Assembly (NCBI GenBank): GCA_963457665.1
Contig: OY735224.1
Coordinates: forward strand, 48,107,311 to 48,171,310
Source: Thysanoteuthis rhombus
Taxonomy: Eukaryota; Mollusca; Cephalopoda; Oegopsida; Thysanoteuthidae
Direction of reading: 5' to 3'
Length of the DNA stretch: 64,000 nucleotides
The notes below the pieces were generated by a model. That model made no database searches. It saw only the letters and a list, made by a program, of their open reading frames with translations, and had not been told where the DNA came from. Positions 21,655-32,287 of this stretch are shown piece by piece (the stretch's first letter is position 1; each line of letters starts with the position of its first letter). Both the position numbers and the translations under genes were made by a program.

Positions 21655-21885
21655 CTTGGTCCGACAGAGGGAGTCATAAATCGCGTTATATTATATAGAA
21701 ACTTGTTACACGGTTAATATAAGTCTCAATTTAAACAAGGTAAATAGAATAAACAATTGAAGAGAATGGTGCTGCTACAGGAATCGAACCTGCGACCGAT
21801 ATGGTGGCTTTTTCAGCATACTGATGCACTGATCGTGCTAAACAGCCATTGGGATTGCAAGGCCAAATAACTAAGAAGAGAATAA
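21655..21885 (-). mobile_element. tRNA-derived SINE, minus orientation
   Basis: On the minus strand there is an A box (tagcacgatcagtgca near 21825-21845), a B box (ggttcgattcc at about 21780-21790) and then the body (caattgtttattctattta, aattgagact, ttaaccgtgtaac, aagtttctata). It faces the copy at 21900-22128 head to head, so the two leaders form an inverted repeat. Confidence 0.8.
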
Positions 21886-21899
21886 ACGAGATGAGAATT

Positions 21900-22128
21900 T
21901 GAGTTGAAAGCAGTTATTTGACCTTTGCATTACCGGTGGGCTGTTTAGCACAATGGTAAGTGCATTGCTGTATTGAAACAGCTGACTTATCGGTCACAGG
22001 TTCGATTTCCCATTTCCATTAATAGTTCATTCTATTTACTTTGTCTAAATTGAATGATACATTAACCGTGTAACGACGGGATATCATCTTTAATAAGTTT
22101 CTATATAATATAATGCAATTTATAATTC
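21900..22128 (+). mobile_element. tRNA-derived SINE, plus orientation, with (TA)n tail
   Basis: Leader (gaaagcagttatttg, ggtgggctgtttag), A box (tagcacaatggtaagtgca), B box (ggttcgatttcc) and body (gtctaaattgaatgat, ttaaccgtgtaacgacggg, aataagtttctata) end at ttataattcat, from which a long TA tract (22129-22244) begins. It is the head-to-head partner of 21655-21885. Confidence 0.82.
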
Positions 22129-22186
<58 letters not shown>

Positions 22187-22193
22187 ATATATA

Positions 22194-22248
<55 letters not shown>

Positions 22249-22453
22249 GAAAAAAATGATGTTCATTTAATCCTGTTGTTTGCTTAAAATAATTTCACAA
22301 AAATCAATACCTTTGTTTACCCGGAAGGTACCCAAATAAAGGGAAGGATGCTTCAATCATATCTGTATATCTCAATATAAAGCTTCACAACCGTAACATT
22401 TTACGATATTAGTATGTAAACAAAATAAATAGAATAAATAAATATATATTTCA

Positions 22454-22496
<43 letters not shown>

Positions 22497-22498
22497 TT
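22129..22498. repeat. (TA)n microsatellites
   Basis: TA tracts at 22129-22244 (with tatg and ttta interruptions) and 22454-22498. The sequence between them is unassigned. Confidence 0.9.
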
Positions 22499-23364
22499 AT
22501 AATGAGTAAAGATTTTTTCGATAGTTTATTACAGATTGTACCCTTTGTTTTGCTTGACAAAGACTTTCAGGTAGAACAGTTTGTACAATCAGTAATGAAC
22601 CATTGGGAAATCTTTACTTATTTTATAACCGCTCTGCTGATGGTATTGAGCACTTTCTAAGAATGACAATCTACTAAATGCATTATTACATATACCCACG
22701 CTTGTTGTACTATAAATCTTACAAACACCTTTACATAAGAGATATTCTGGGATGAAAAAAAAATTGTGTCAAAATTGTCAATTATCGTTTACAATACTTT
22801 ATCTCATAGATATATAAAAAATAATGAAAGACAGGGCTGGTTAGTCTCTCAATAGAAACTGTCACCCAACTACTGCTTTTGTCAGCATGCAGTGTTTGGG
22901 GATGATCAATTGAAATTTGGAAAAAACGTAGATAAACAAGATAATTCTATCACATTTTGCTGGATCAGTAAAAGTCTAGATTTTCTAAAAACAAGGATGG
23001 ACACAACCGGGCACAATCTAAGGCAACAATTTAGCATAAACTTACATAATAAATTGAGACCCATCCTCACTGAAACCTATTTTGAGGGGGAACTTTCCAA
23101 AATGAGAAAAATCTTTTTTTGTAGACATACTAAAAAGTAATGGTTTAATTTTCAGCCCTCTAGTTCCAGCGTCGGAGCCTAGACGGATGATTCTTACATG
23201 GAAAGCCAACTAGTCAGCCAGAGCGGATTAAAAACTGAAGAAACTTATGCTGATAGTTTTGGTGACAGTTTTCGTTTACAGTTTCTGATAAGAAGGCAAT
23301 GATTAGAAGAGAGGAGTGAAATTTAGGTTTCTTCAAATATTCATTAGTCAGACAAACCTGCGTT
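22499..23364. other. No recognisable gene
   Basis: An 82-codon plus-strand ORF (22892-23140) has a more protein-like composition than its surroundings but no domain I recognise. It could be a relic of a mobile element or exon. I do not call it as a gene. Confidence 0.35.
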
Positions 23365-23515
23365 ATGAAATTTGTGCAAATTCGTGCAATTTGTGCAAAT
23401 TTCTGCTAAAACCTCATATCCTGCAATTCGTGCCAATTTCTGCAATTTGTGAAAATTTGTGCAATCTGTGAAAATTTACGAAATGTGTGCAGATTTGTGC
23501 AATTTGTGAAGTATA
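23365..23515 (+). repeat. Short minisatellite of 'aatttgtgc' type
   Basis: The unit aatttgtgc or close variants (aattcgtgc, aatctgtga) recur more than ten times with a spacing of about 9-19 bp. Confidence 0.75.
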
Positions 23516-23884
23516 TGCACACTGAATGATTGTGCAAAGCAAAACTTGAAATGGTTTAAAAATAATTTGGTACACTTATCTCTCTATGCTAATAAAACTC
23601 TTTCGGCAAGATTTTATTTGATGAAAGTAGGATTGCTTTGAACAGAGTAACATATTTACTCAAGATTTTATTCTGTAATTTGAATTACTTTTTAGTTCAT
23701 TTGGAAAGAAGTAATATTGTCAGAAAAATTCTTTGAAAGCAAATTTTCAGTTTACCCGAATTCTGGATTTTCCCTCGGGTGTAAAAAAAAAAGGGAGGCG
23801 GGGCTTAGTGTGAAAGAAAGAAGTAAGCCTTGTATGAATATATGATTTTAAAGAATACTGGTGCATAATTGTGTAATGAATACT
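23516..23884. other. No recognisable feature
   Basis: A/T-rich sequence upstream of the LINE tail. I see no gene. Confidence 0.35.
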
Positions 23885-24940
23885 CCCATCATCATCATCA
23901 TCATCATCAGTCTTTTAGCGTCCGTCGTTGGACATAGACCTTCCCCAGGATTTGCCACACTTCTCTATCATGGGCGTCACGGAGCCAGTACTTCCTGAAC
24001 TTATCTAGCTCGTCTCTCCATCTAACATTTTGCCGGCCTCGGTTGCGCATGTGGTCTCGGGGAATCCATGTTGTGAGTCGAGATGTCCATCGATTGTCAG
24101 CCATTCTTGCAACATGGCCAGCCCACCGCCATTTGAGATTTTTTATGGCTTCTATGATGTCTCTAACTCTTGTCTTTTCCCGGATGTGTTGTGCTGTTTT
24201 GTGGTCTCTCCATGTGAGGCCCAGTATTATTCTTTCATGTGCACGTTGCATGGTTCTCAGCTTACGGGTCTGTTTCTTAGTTAAGTTCCATGTTTCAGCT
24301 CCATAAGTGACTATTGGGAGGATGCATTGGTTATACACCCTACTCTTTAGGATTAATGGGATCTTATTATTTTTGAAGGTTGAGCTAGCTCTGCCAAAGG
24401 CTTGCCATCCTAGTGTGATTCTTCGCTTGATTTCTTCTTCTTTTGAGGGTCTCATGGAGATTCGTTGCCCTAGGTAGATGTAGTGGTCTACTTTCTCGAG
24501 TTCTGTGTCCTCGATTTCGATCTTAGTGTTCTTATCTCCAATGTGGTTGTTGCACATGATCTTCGTCTTGCTGAAGTTCATGTGTAGGCCAACTTTCTTG
24601 CTCTCCTCATTTAGTTCATCTATCATTAGTTGGAGGTCATGTAGGTTCTCTGCGAAAAGGGCTATGTCGTCAGCGAATCTGAGGTTGCTCAGATACTCGC
24701 CGTCTATTCAAATTCCTTTACTCTCCCAGTCTAGCCTTCTGAAGATCATCTCGAGGCAGGCTGTGAAGAGTTTAGGTGAGCTGGTATCACCTTGTCTTAC
24801 TCCTTTCTGGAGCTGGAAGGGGTCCGAATACTCCCATAAGTTGATTGTAAATAGCTGGAGTAATGCTGGGAAGAGGAGAGTATCGCTCTTCACAGGTCGG
24901 TTGAGTTCGTAAGAAGCTTTTAGAACTATTAAACATCTTT
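23885..24940 (-). mobile_element. RTE-like LINE, 5'-truncated, C-terminal half of ORF
   Basis: The minus strand encodes the end of a reverse transcriptase: KGVRQGDTSSPKLFTACLE near 24760-24810, then NLRFADDIALF near 24655-24690 (the catalytic xxDD box), followed by the usual thumb and C-terminal part (ILPIVTYGAETW, WRWAGHVARM, RWRDELDKF) to a stop at 23907. The frame from about 24940 to 23907 is interrupted by one TGA at about 24714, between the two catalytic blocks. No endonuclease domain is present; the copy starts inside the RT. The 3' end is a (CAT)n tract on the plus strand (23887-23908), a simple tail of the kind used by RTE-clade LINEs. It is the youngest-looking of at least five copies or relics in the window. 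Confidence 0.92.
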
Positions 24941-24974
24941 AAAATGCTACCGTCGAATTTGAAACTGCAAACCA

Positions 24975-25370
24975 TTGGCCAAGTTGAAGTTGTTCTCCAC
25001 AGCGTTAACCCTTTCCTTCCTTTGCAGTGGAATCTTTGCCGAACATGAGATTATAGATATCACAGTTTCAAATACAGAATGGGACAGCAAAAGCAGACCT
25101 GTTTTTCTGTTTTTTTTTTTTTTTTTGGTGTATTCGAATATTCCTGAAGAGAGCGGACCTAACTTTGCGAGCATGAACAGACCCTCCCCGCTGGGTTGCC
25201 CTGGTCGGCAGTGTGACACCATGAAGTGAGCTTCTCTATTGTTTGAGAGTCACATTCACAACTGCCAACCCTGTCCATTCTTCGCGTCTTTTGAGAGGGG
25301 TCTTTGGCAGAACATTGAACAAGCCATGTCGGGCACTCTCTCAACCAATCGTCTGAATTTGGCTCACTAC
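24975..25370 (-). mobile_element. Possible decayed LINE C-terminus with poly(A)
   Basis: On the minus strand 25159-25344 contains SCECDSQTIEKL, resembling the C-x-C...QT-x-x-H zinc-knuckle-like end of CR1/Jockey-type LINE proteins. A run of about 18 T on the plus strand near 25112-25129 would be the poly(A) of such an element. The evidence is thin. Confidence 0.35.
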
Positions 25371-25407
25371 AACTGTTGACAGTTTTCGTTGACTGTTTCT
25401 AAAGCAC

Positions 25408-25424
25408 ACACGCACACACATATT

Positions 25425-25462
<38 letters not shown>
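25408..25462. repeat. (CA)n microsatellite at the inner edge of the right arm
   Basis: A CA tract with a small interruption near 25420. The inverted-repeat identity starts just after it, at about 25465, so the breakpoint lies in or next to the microsatellite. Confidence 0.95.
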
Positions 25463-25466
<4 letters not shown>

Positions 25467-25482
25467 AGAAAAACAGTCCAAC

Positions 25483-26005
25483 ATGGGCAACAAAACAAGC
25501 CAGCCAACTGAACCATCTGCAGCATCAAAAACAGTCGAAGTGGCCATTACCCCCTTCATCATAGAAGTGGGTAAGGACCCACCGATCGCTATGAATCCTC
25601 TAACGTGCACGCTAGATATTGAGAGACCGTTGCCAGGCGTAGAGGGAGCCTCAACATCCGTTGCTACTGTCCTACCGATGGTAGAGGCTCTGTCTCATCT
25701 GGTGAACATCGGTCAACTATCACCCAGGATTGAGGAAGCCTCAACACCTACCATAGCGGAAGCTAATCAGGTTCATCTTCCTGGACCAATATTTCCTGGC
25801 AACGTTTCAGCCGTGGACAAAAATTGTAGGATGAAACGAAAGGTGTTCAATCTTCAACTTTCTTGGCGTTGGTGTTTGCCATTACATTTGCATTCACTAT
25901 AATTTTGGCCATTACAGCTACTCCATATGCCCTGATTAGTGGCATTATAAGTATGATAGCTATGTATTGGTGTGTTGGCTTATCTTTCACTCCATCATTG
26001 AACTA
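25483..26005 (+). pseudogene. Broken copy 2 of unrecognised membrane-protein gene
   Basis: The frame opens at ATG 25483 with MGNKTSQPTEPSA and stays open for 139 codons (to 25902). The final residues are out of frame relative to the family: a run of T near 25858 is one base shorter than in copy 1, so the membrane segment (AITFAFTIILAIT, ALISGIISMIAMYWC) is encoded in another frame to a stop at about 26005. The N-terminus fits the N-myristoylation consensus (Gly2, Ser6), unlike copy 3 (Ser2). The upstream flank is a (CA)n tract rather than the flank shared by copies 1 and 3. It may be a very young pseudogene or carry an assembly error in a homopolymer. Confidence 0.8.
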
Positions 26006-26159
26006 AGGGAGTGCTTGAGTTTTTTTCTGAAAATTGTGAATCTTGACTTGAAAATACGGATGTTTGTTTTTCTGAGCGTGTCAATGTTGTGATAAAAATG
26101 GAATTGTCAATGATGTCTATTATATATGTCTCTTTTTTTGCCTTTGAAATTAGGATCAT

Positions 26160-26850
26160 GTTTTCGAGAAGCCTGCCGTATTGAACCTGGCATTATTCCA
26201 TGGGAGTTTATTGCGTTTACAGGAAGCCTGTCAGATTAAAAATGACGATGGTCTCCTCATTAACTTTTTCGTCTTTGGGGGGAAGCCAATGGAATTGAAC
26301 AAATAGTCCGTGAGACTTAATTTCGTTTTGGGGAACCTGTGACACTGATATTCACGATGGTCTCTTCAAGACTCTTTTCGTTTTCGGAAGGAAACCAGTG
26401 AAATTGAACCTGAAAATAGTCTGTGAGACTTTATTTTGTTTCCAGGAAGTCTTTAAGACTGATATTCACAATGGTCTCTTCAAAACTCTTTTCATTTCCG
26501 GGAGGAAGCAAGTGAAATTGAACCTGTAAATAGTCTATGAGACATTATTTCGTTTCCAGGAAGCCTTTAAGACTGATATTCATAATGGTCTCTTCGAGAC
26601 TCTTTTCGTTTTCGGGAAGAATCCAGTGAAATTGAACCTGAAAATAGTCTGTGAGACTTTATTTCGTTTCCAGGAAGCCTTTAAGACTGATATTCACAAT
26701 GGTCTCTCCGAGATTCTTTTTGTTTTCGGGAGGAAGCCAGTAAAATTGAGCCTAAAAAACATCTGTGACACTTTATTCTGTGTCCAGGAAGCCTTTAAGA
26801 CTGATATTCACAATGGTTTCTCGGAGTGAAATTGAAAGCCAGGGAAATTA
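26160..26850 (+). repeat. 114-bp repeat array beside gene copy 2
   Basis: About six units with the landmarks aggaagcctttaagactga, tattcacaatggtctc and gaggaagccagtgaaattga run in the same direction as the adjacent gene copy. The ORF at 26626-26829 covers almost two units. This is the mirror of 2690-3130 with extra units. Confidence 0.9.
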
Positions 26851-26858
26851 AACCTAGT

Positions 26859-27088
26859 GTTGATCACAGGGATAAAACTAACCTGTCTCACAAAAGCGTA
26901 AAGCTAATTCATGTTCCTGTCAGTGGGTGAACAATCCAACGCTTGGTGAATTCTGCTTTGCAATGATAAGAAGAGCCGACATCGAAGGATCAAAAATCGA
27001 CGTCGTTACGAACACTTGGCCGCCACAAGCTAATTATCCCCGTTGTAACTTTTCTGACACCTCTTGGCAGAATTGAGCCAGGCCTAAA
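26859..27088 (-). rRNA. 28S rRNA gene fragment (relic), mirror copy
   Basis: This is the reverse complement of 2455-2675, with the same conserved large-subunit blocks on the minus strand (cttgtggcggccaag, gatccttcgatgtcggctc, caccaagcgttgg). It differs by a few substitutions and a ~9-base insertion near 27068. It directly abuts the 114-bp repeats on its left. Confidence 0.92.
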
Positions 27089-27159
27089 ATGGTCTAAACA
27101 GAGCTCTTCAGCTTGGAAACCAATGTTTTTAAAGTTTCTTCAGTAATTTTCAGTGGAAA

Positions 27160-27405
27160 TCTAAATGGCAATGGGCTTGTCATGTTGCAAGAATGGCACA
27201 CTCCCGATGGACATCACGATTTGCCCCATGGATCTCAAGAGATCACATACACAACCGAAGGAGGCTGGCAGAATAGAAGATGAAGTGACGAACTAGAGAA
27301 ATTCAGAAACTATTGACTTCGCCACACCAATGATAGACAGGAGTAGCGAATCCAGGGAGTAATGTTTTCATCCAACCACGGACAGTAAGAGAAATGGAAA
27401 TATCA
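27160..27405 (+). mobile_element. RTE-like LINE relic, mirror copy
   Basis: Mirror of 2155-2390. Here the coding sense is plus; blocks such as catgttgcaagaatggc match the reverse of the LINE at 24100. Confidence 0.65.
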
Positions 27406-27414
27406 TTTCATCAA

Positions 27415-27920
27415 AAATCACTTCCCAATGACTCTATGGTATTTATTAGATATTGAATTACTAAACTATCTTACAATACTCAAATAAAATTCACAAGCAA
27501 TTTTCTTTCTTTTTTTTTAACAATCCTTTATAATCATTGTACAATGATTTAGAAGCGTATACTTCGAAAACAAAATTCAACTTGGAATCTTCCCCCCTAC
27601 CTCCAAATGTAAGAATAAGAGGGAATAATGGATGAGATCTGCGTTTAGCCTTTTCCCTGGAGTTTGACCCCGATTCAAAGTTGTTTTGTTTCCTACAAGA
27701 GTTCAAAGATAAGTCAGTGTTTCATCAGTCAATGATGAACCACGACCCCACCCAACATACACCGTCAGGCTGAGTTCACGCTTCTACGACAGGGAATCCC
27801 ATTTCGGGCTTTCTCAAGGCCGTGGTGACCTTAAAACAATTATAAAAATGAATGAAAAATCTAAGTTCTGAAAGATATGGTGCAAAAATATTGGAAATTA
27901 CCAAAATAGTGAAATTGTTT
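27415..27920 (-). repeat. R block, mirror copy
   Basis: Reverse complement of 1630-2145 with high identity; it is followed by the mirror trinucleotide tract (about 27920-28025). Confidence 0.85.
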
Positions 27921-28039
27921 CCTTCTTCTTCTTCTCCATTTTTTTCTTCCTCTCCTTCTTCTTCTTCTTTTCCTTCTTCTTCTTTTCTTTCTTCTTCTTC
28001 ACCACCATCATCATCATCATCATTTGTTAAATCATCCAC

Positions 28040-28904
28040 GTTAAATTGTTAAAATGACACTGGAAATGGCCAAATGTGTCCCCATTCGCAGTCCTAGCGA
28101 GCAGCCGTTGCCCTTATGCGCTCTGGGGGTGGGGGAGTTGACACTAAAATTTGCACACAAACTGGCCGTGCAGACAGAATTCAGTGACCGGTGTTGCTAA
28201 CTCTAATTCCTTATCTATAGCTGAAAATTTTATCTGGGTATTTCATAGCTTTTCAGGTATATACTATTTTAACGCCCATTTATCAAATAAAGTAACTCTA
28301 TGCTAAGACTGCAAGAGAAATTATCTTAGAGAAGAGAAGAATTTCTTTCATTAAACTTAGCCGATTTTATTGTCCCTAAGCAAGCCTAAAAGGGTATGAA
28401 TAGAGCTTTTTCACTTCAGACCCACTCTTTTAAAGGTCTTTAACAACTTTCTTGAATGCAGTAATAATATAAAATTTTTAAAAAAAACCCAACAGCAAAG
28501 ATATCTTTAGATGAATATCTAAATATTCACTGACATATTGATAATAGCTAGAAAGGTTTTTGAATTATCAAAATATCCAAACAGCCCAACAAATATCGAG
28601 ACGTGGATGAAAGATAGTGAAAGTGAAGAGAAAAAGTTGTCGTCAACAAGGGTACCTCGGAAATACTCTTGATCACTTATCTCCCTTACAAGCTATTTGA
28701 ACCTTTCAAATCCTAAGCGTTTAACATAACGAGAAAAACAAGAGATTCTTTTGAAAAGCAGCCACGTTATAGAGACGAGTTTGGTGTGGAATGAGATTAT
28801 TAATAAGGGAAAAAACAAGTTGTTTCCAATTGATTTCCCAGTTCATTGCCGTTAGAACGTCCGAAAGAGGAACGAATAATGAGTGAAATGAAAAATCAAA
28901 AATA
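28040..28904. other. Right-arm sequence without recognisable gene
   Basis: Mirror of 665-1500. It holds a satellite relic at about 28370-28460 and otherwise nothing I can name. Confidence 0.45.
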
Positions 28905-29040
28905 GAAACCAGATAAGAATTCGGTTTGAAAGCAGTTATTTAGCCTTTGCCTAACCAGCGGGCTGTTTAGCCTAATGGTAAGTGTGTGGCTACGTAGAAG
29001 AAGCCATTTGTTGCTAAGAGGTTCGATGGAAATTATACAA
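28905..29040 (+). mobile_element. tRNA-derived SINE fragment, mirror copy
   Basis: Mirror of 530-665: leader gaaagcagttatttag, A-box tagcctaatggtaag, B-box ggttcgatgg. Satellite relics follow immediately (29040-29170). Confidence 0.7.
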
Positions 29041-29179
29041 GGAGCCTATTTAACTTTGAAGATGAATATTTACAAGGTTTTTAACAATTGTTCCTAACGT
29101 AGAAATGATATATAATTGAATTTTCCATGTGTAAAAAAGCAAGCCTGAAAAGGTATAAACGGAGCCTTGTTAGCTCCAG

Positions 29180-29490
29180 AGCGAATATTATCAACTATTG
29201 ATATTCTAATACAAACAAAAATAGCAATGGGCAGGATATGTTGCAGCAATGGTACACATCAAACACACATTATGATCCACATTAGGGATCACCAGAGGAA
29301 ACATGCGCTACCGAGGGAGTCCGGCACAATACAACATGGAGAGACGAACCAGACATATTCAGAAAGATAATGATGATACCATTATCGATTCTTTTCTTTT
29401 TTTAATCATTACTTTATTGGGACTTTTAAAAGAGAACTATCGTTAATATTTACTTTATCAGAATAATATTTCAATAGTATGATTTGGATA
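29180..29490 (+). mobile_element. RTE-like LINE relic, mirror copy
   Basis: Mirror of 62-340. The 67-codon ORF at 29167-29370 lies in this relic but is out of frame with the LINE protein. Confidence 0.6.
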
Positions 29491-29534
29491 AATGAAACTA
29501 TTGTTTTATTAAAAAACCACTTCCCAATGACAGT

Positions 29535-29960
29535 TCATTATCTTATTAGATATTGAACTACTAAACTAATCTACAATACTCAATGCTTAATAAACATCGT
29601 ACAATGATTTAGAAGTGAATATTTCGACAAATTTCTACTAAGAATCTCCCCCTCCACATTTTTATAATAATAAAGAATAGATGAGATGCACTTTTAGGCT
29701 TTTTCCCTGGAGTTCGACCCCGATCCAAAGTTATCTTGTCCTTTCACCCCCAACCCCTTCCGTACAAAAGATCAAAGATAAGTCGGTGTTTCATCAGTTA
29801 ACGATGAGTCCCGACCCCCATCCGACACAGAGACACACCATACGGCCGAACGTACGCTTCTATGACAGGGAATCCAATTTCAGGCCTTCAGTCACCAGTT
29901 AGGCCTCATTGATCTTCATCAGAATGAATAGAAAAAAAAATGCATCGTTGTGTAAGAAAT
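29535..29960 (-). repeat. R block, further copy
   Basis: A more diverged R block in minus orientation (blocks catcagttaacgatgag, ccctggagttcgacc and cgtacaatgatttagaag). Its left ~6 bases overlap the end of the right arm, so the duplication breakpoint seen from this window lies inside the R block because the left arm is cut by the window start. Confidence 0.75.
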
Positions 29961-30059
29961 TGTGAAAAATATTGGAAAGTTCAGAATGAATAAAAATGTG
30001 TTTTTTTTTCTTTCAAAATATATTCATTTATGATATATATATATATATATGTATATATC

Positions 30060-30375
30060 TATTTAACCAAAATGCGACACATTAAACAACAAAAAACAGA
30101 TTTATTTGCATCAACTGATTTTTTAATTGTTTATGAAATTATTTCTTTGATAATAACATGAAGGACTGTGTGAAATAAAAAACATATTTATTCAACGAAA
30201 ATGCGACATATTTGAAGCCATAACATATTTCCAGCGACCCTCTCATGATTACCACTGTTGGACTTCCCAGCCGAATTCTCTGAGTCTCAGAATGTGCTCG
30301 AAATCCTTACTCATGGGTGGTCGACCACTGAATTCTTTATCTTTTACAACTGGTTATAGCCTCCCTAGAAATATT
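30060..30375 (+). repeat. Left member of an inverted pair flanking the copy-3/array region
   Basis: About 270 bases here match, inverted, 48980-49260. Shared blocks include aaaatgcgacatatttgaag, catgattaccactgttgg, acttccca and cagaatgtgctcgaaa. Identity by eye is about 85 percent. This is either an old inverted duplication or two copies of a dispersed repeat. Confidence 0.75.
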
Positions 30376-31230
<855 letters not shown>

Positions 31231-31249
31231 CATATAAATATTTATATAA

Positions 31250-31591
31250 TATATTTCAGATATTGATAAGCACTTACAGACATTTTATTTAATAAAAAAA
31301 AATGAATATATACGTAGCTATGAAATATAATCCATGAAAACGTTTCCAAATATGGTCAAGCTTATTTCCATACGATCACTGAACGTTATCACCATGACAA
31401 CCGAACGCCATCTTAATATTCTGCCGTATCGGAAGAAAACTGTACAAAAGTCTTGTTTTATCAACAAAACTACAAACATTTCTTTAATTTACTGTTAAAA
31501 TTTCATTGATCCAAGTTTTTCTCACTTAAAAACAATTAAATAGCTTGACCAAAATTAATTGTATATTTCATAACAAAAAAAACGGCCCAAA
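31250..31591 (+). promoter_or_regulatory. 5' flank of gene copy 3, shared with copy 1
   Basis: This matches 3842-4156 in reverse right up to a sharp edge at 31250, where a (TA)n-rich sequence begins (in copy 1 the Penelope-like fragment begins). Conservation of about 340 bp upstream of the start codon suggests promoter or leader sequence. No clear TATA box, initiator or splice acceptor was identified. Confidence 0.4.
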
Positions 31592-32122
31592 ATGAGCAAC
31601 AAAACAAGCCAGCCAACTGAACCATCTGCACCATCAGAAAGCGTCGAAGTGGCAATTACCCCCTTTATCATAGAGGTGGGTGAGGACCCACCGATCGCTA
31701 TGAGTCCTCCAATGTGCACGCTGGATATGGAGAGACCGTTGCCAGGCGTAGAGGGAGCCTCAACATCCGTTGCTACTGTCCTACCGATGGTAGAGGCTCC
31801 GTCTCACCGGGTGCACTTCGCTCAACTACCATCCAGGATTGAGGATGCCTCAACACCAACCATAGGGGCAGCTAATAGGGGTCATCTTCCTCGAACAAGA
31901 TTGCCTGGCAATGCTTCTGCAGTGAAACAGAGGATGAAGCAGAAGCATCGCCTTCTACTCATTGCCTTGGCATTTTTAGTTGTGATTGCATTGATATTAA
32001 GTGTAGTATTGGCCGTTGCCGCTAATATATATGTGGTGATTTCAGAGATCATATGTATGCTAGCGGTGAATAGTATCATTGTTTATCTTTGCCACCAGGA
32101 TTTAGGCATTGAGTTGCTTTAG
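31592..32122 (+). CDS. Unrecognised proline-rich protein with C-terminal membrane segment(s), copy 3
   Basis: This is the only intact member of a three-copy family (176 codons, ATG 31592, TAG 32120-32122). Residues 1-110 are soluble and rich in Pro, Ser, Thr and Glu, with a loose internal repeat (VEGAST near 53-58 and IEDAST near 83-88). A basic patch (KQRMKQKHR, 112-120) precedes a hydrophobic region at about 121-168 (LLLIALAFLVVIALILSVVL, then a second stretch VVISEIICMLAVNSIIVYL), suggesting a tail-anchored or hairpin membrane protein with a cytosolic N-terminus. There is no signal peptide. The N-terminus is MSNKTSQ, whereas copy 2 has MGNKTSQ, so a possible myristoylation site is absent here. 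No domain is recognised. Upstream exons cannot be excluded. The 114-bp array begins about 165 bp downstream. The frame being open while both sisters are broken weakly suggests constraint. Confidence 0.6.
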   Translation: MSNKTSQPTEPSAPSESVEVAITPFIIEVGEDPPIAMSPPMCTLDMERPLPGVEGASTSVATVLPMVEAPSHRVHFAQLPSRIEDASTPTIGAANRGHLPRTRLPGNASAVKQRMKQKHRLLLIALAFLVVIALILSVVLAVAANIYVVISEIICMLAVNSIIVYLCHQDLGIELL

Positions 32123-32287
32123 ATTTTTTCTCAAAATTATGAATGTTGACTTTTTTTGGAAATTCGGATGTTTGTTCTTTTGAGCGTGTCGATGTTGTGA
32201 TGAAAATGGAATCGTCAATCAGATACATCTCGTTTTTATGTCTTTGAATGTGGATAATGATTTGTGGAGCCTGTCAGATTGGACCTG

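Larger units (their letters stand above)
25465..29541. repeat. Right arm of the large inverted duplication
   Basis: Mirror of 1-3836 (see there). It contains, from left to right, gene copy 2, six 114-bp repeats, a 28S fragment, a satellite relic, a LINE relic, an R block, the trinucleotide tract, a unique stretch, a SINE, satellite relics and another LINE relic. Beyond 29541 the R block continues to about 29960. Confidence 0.93.
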
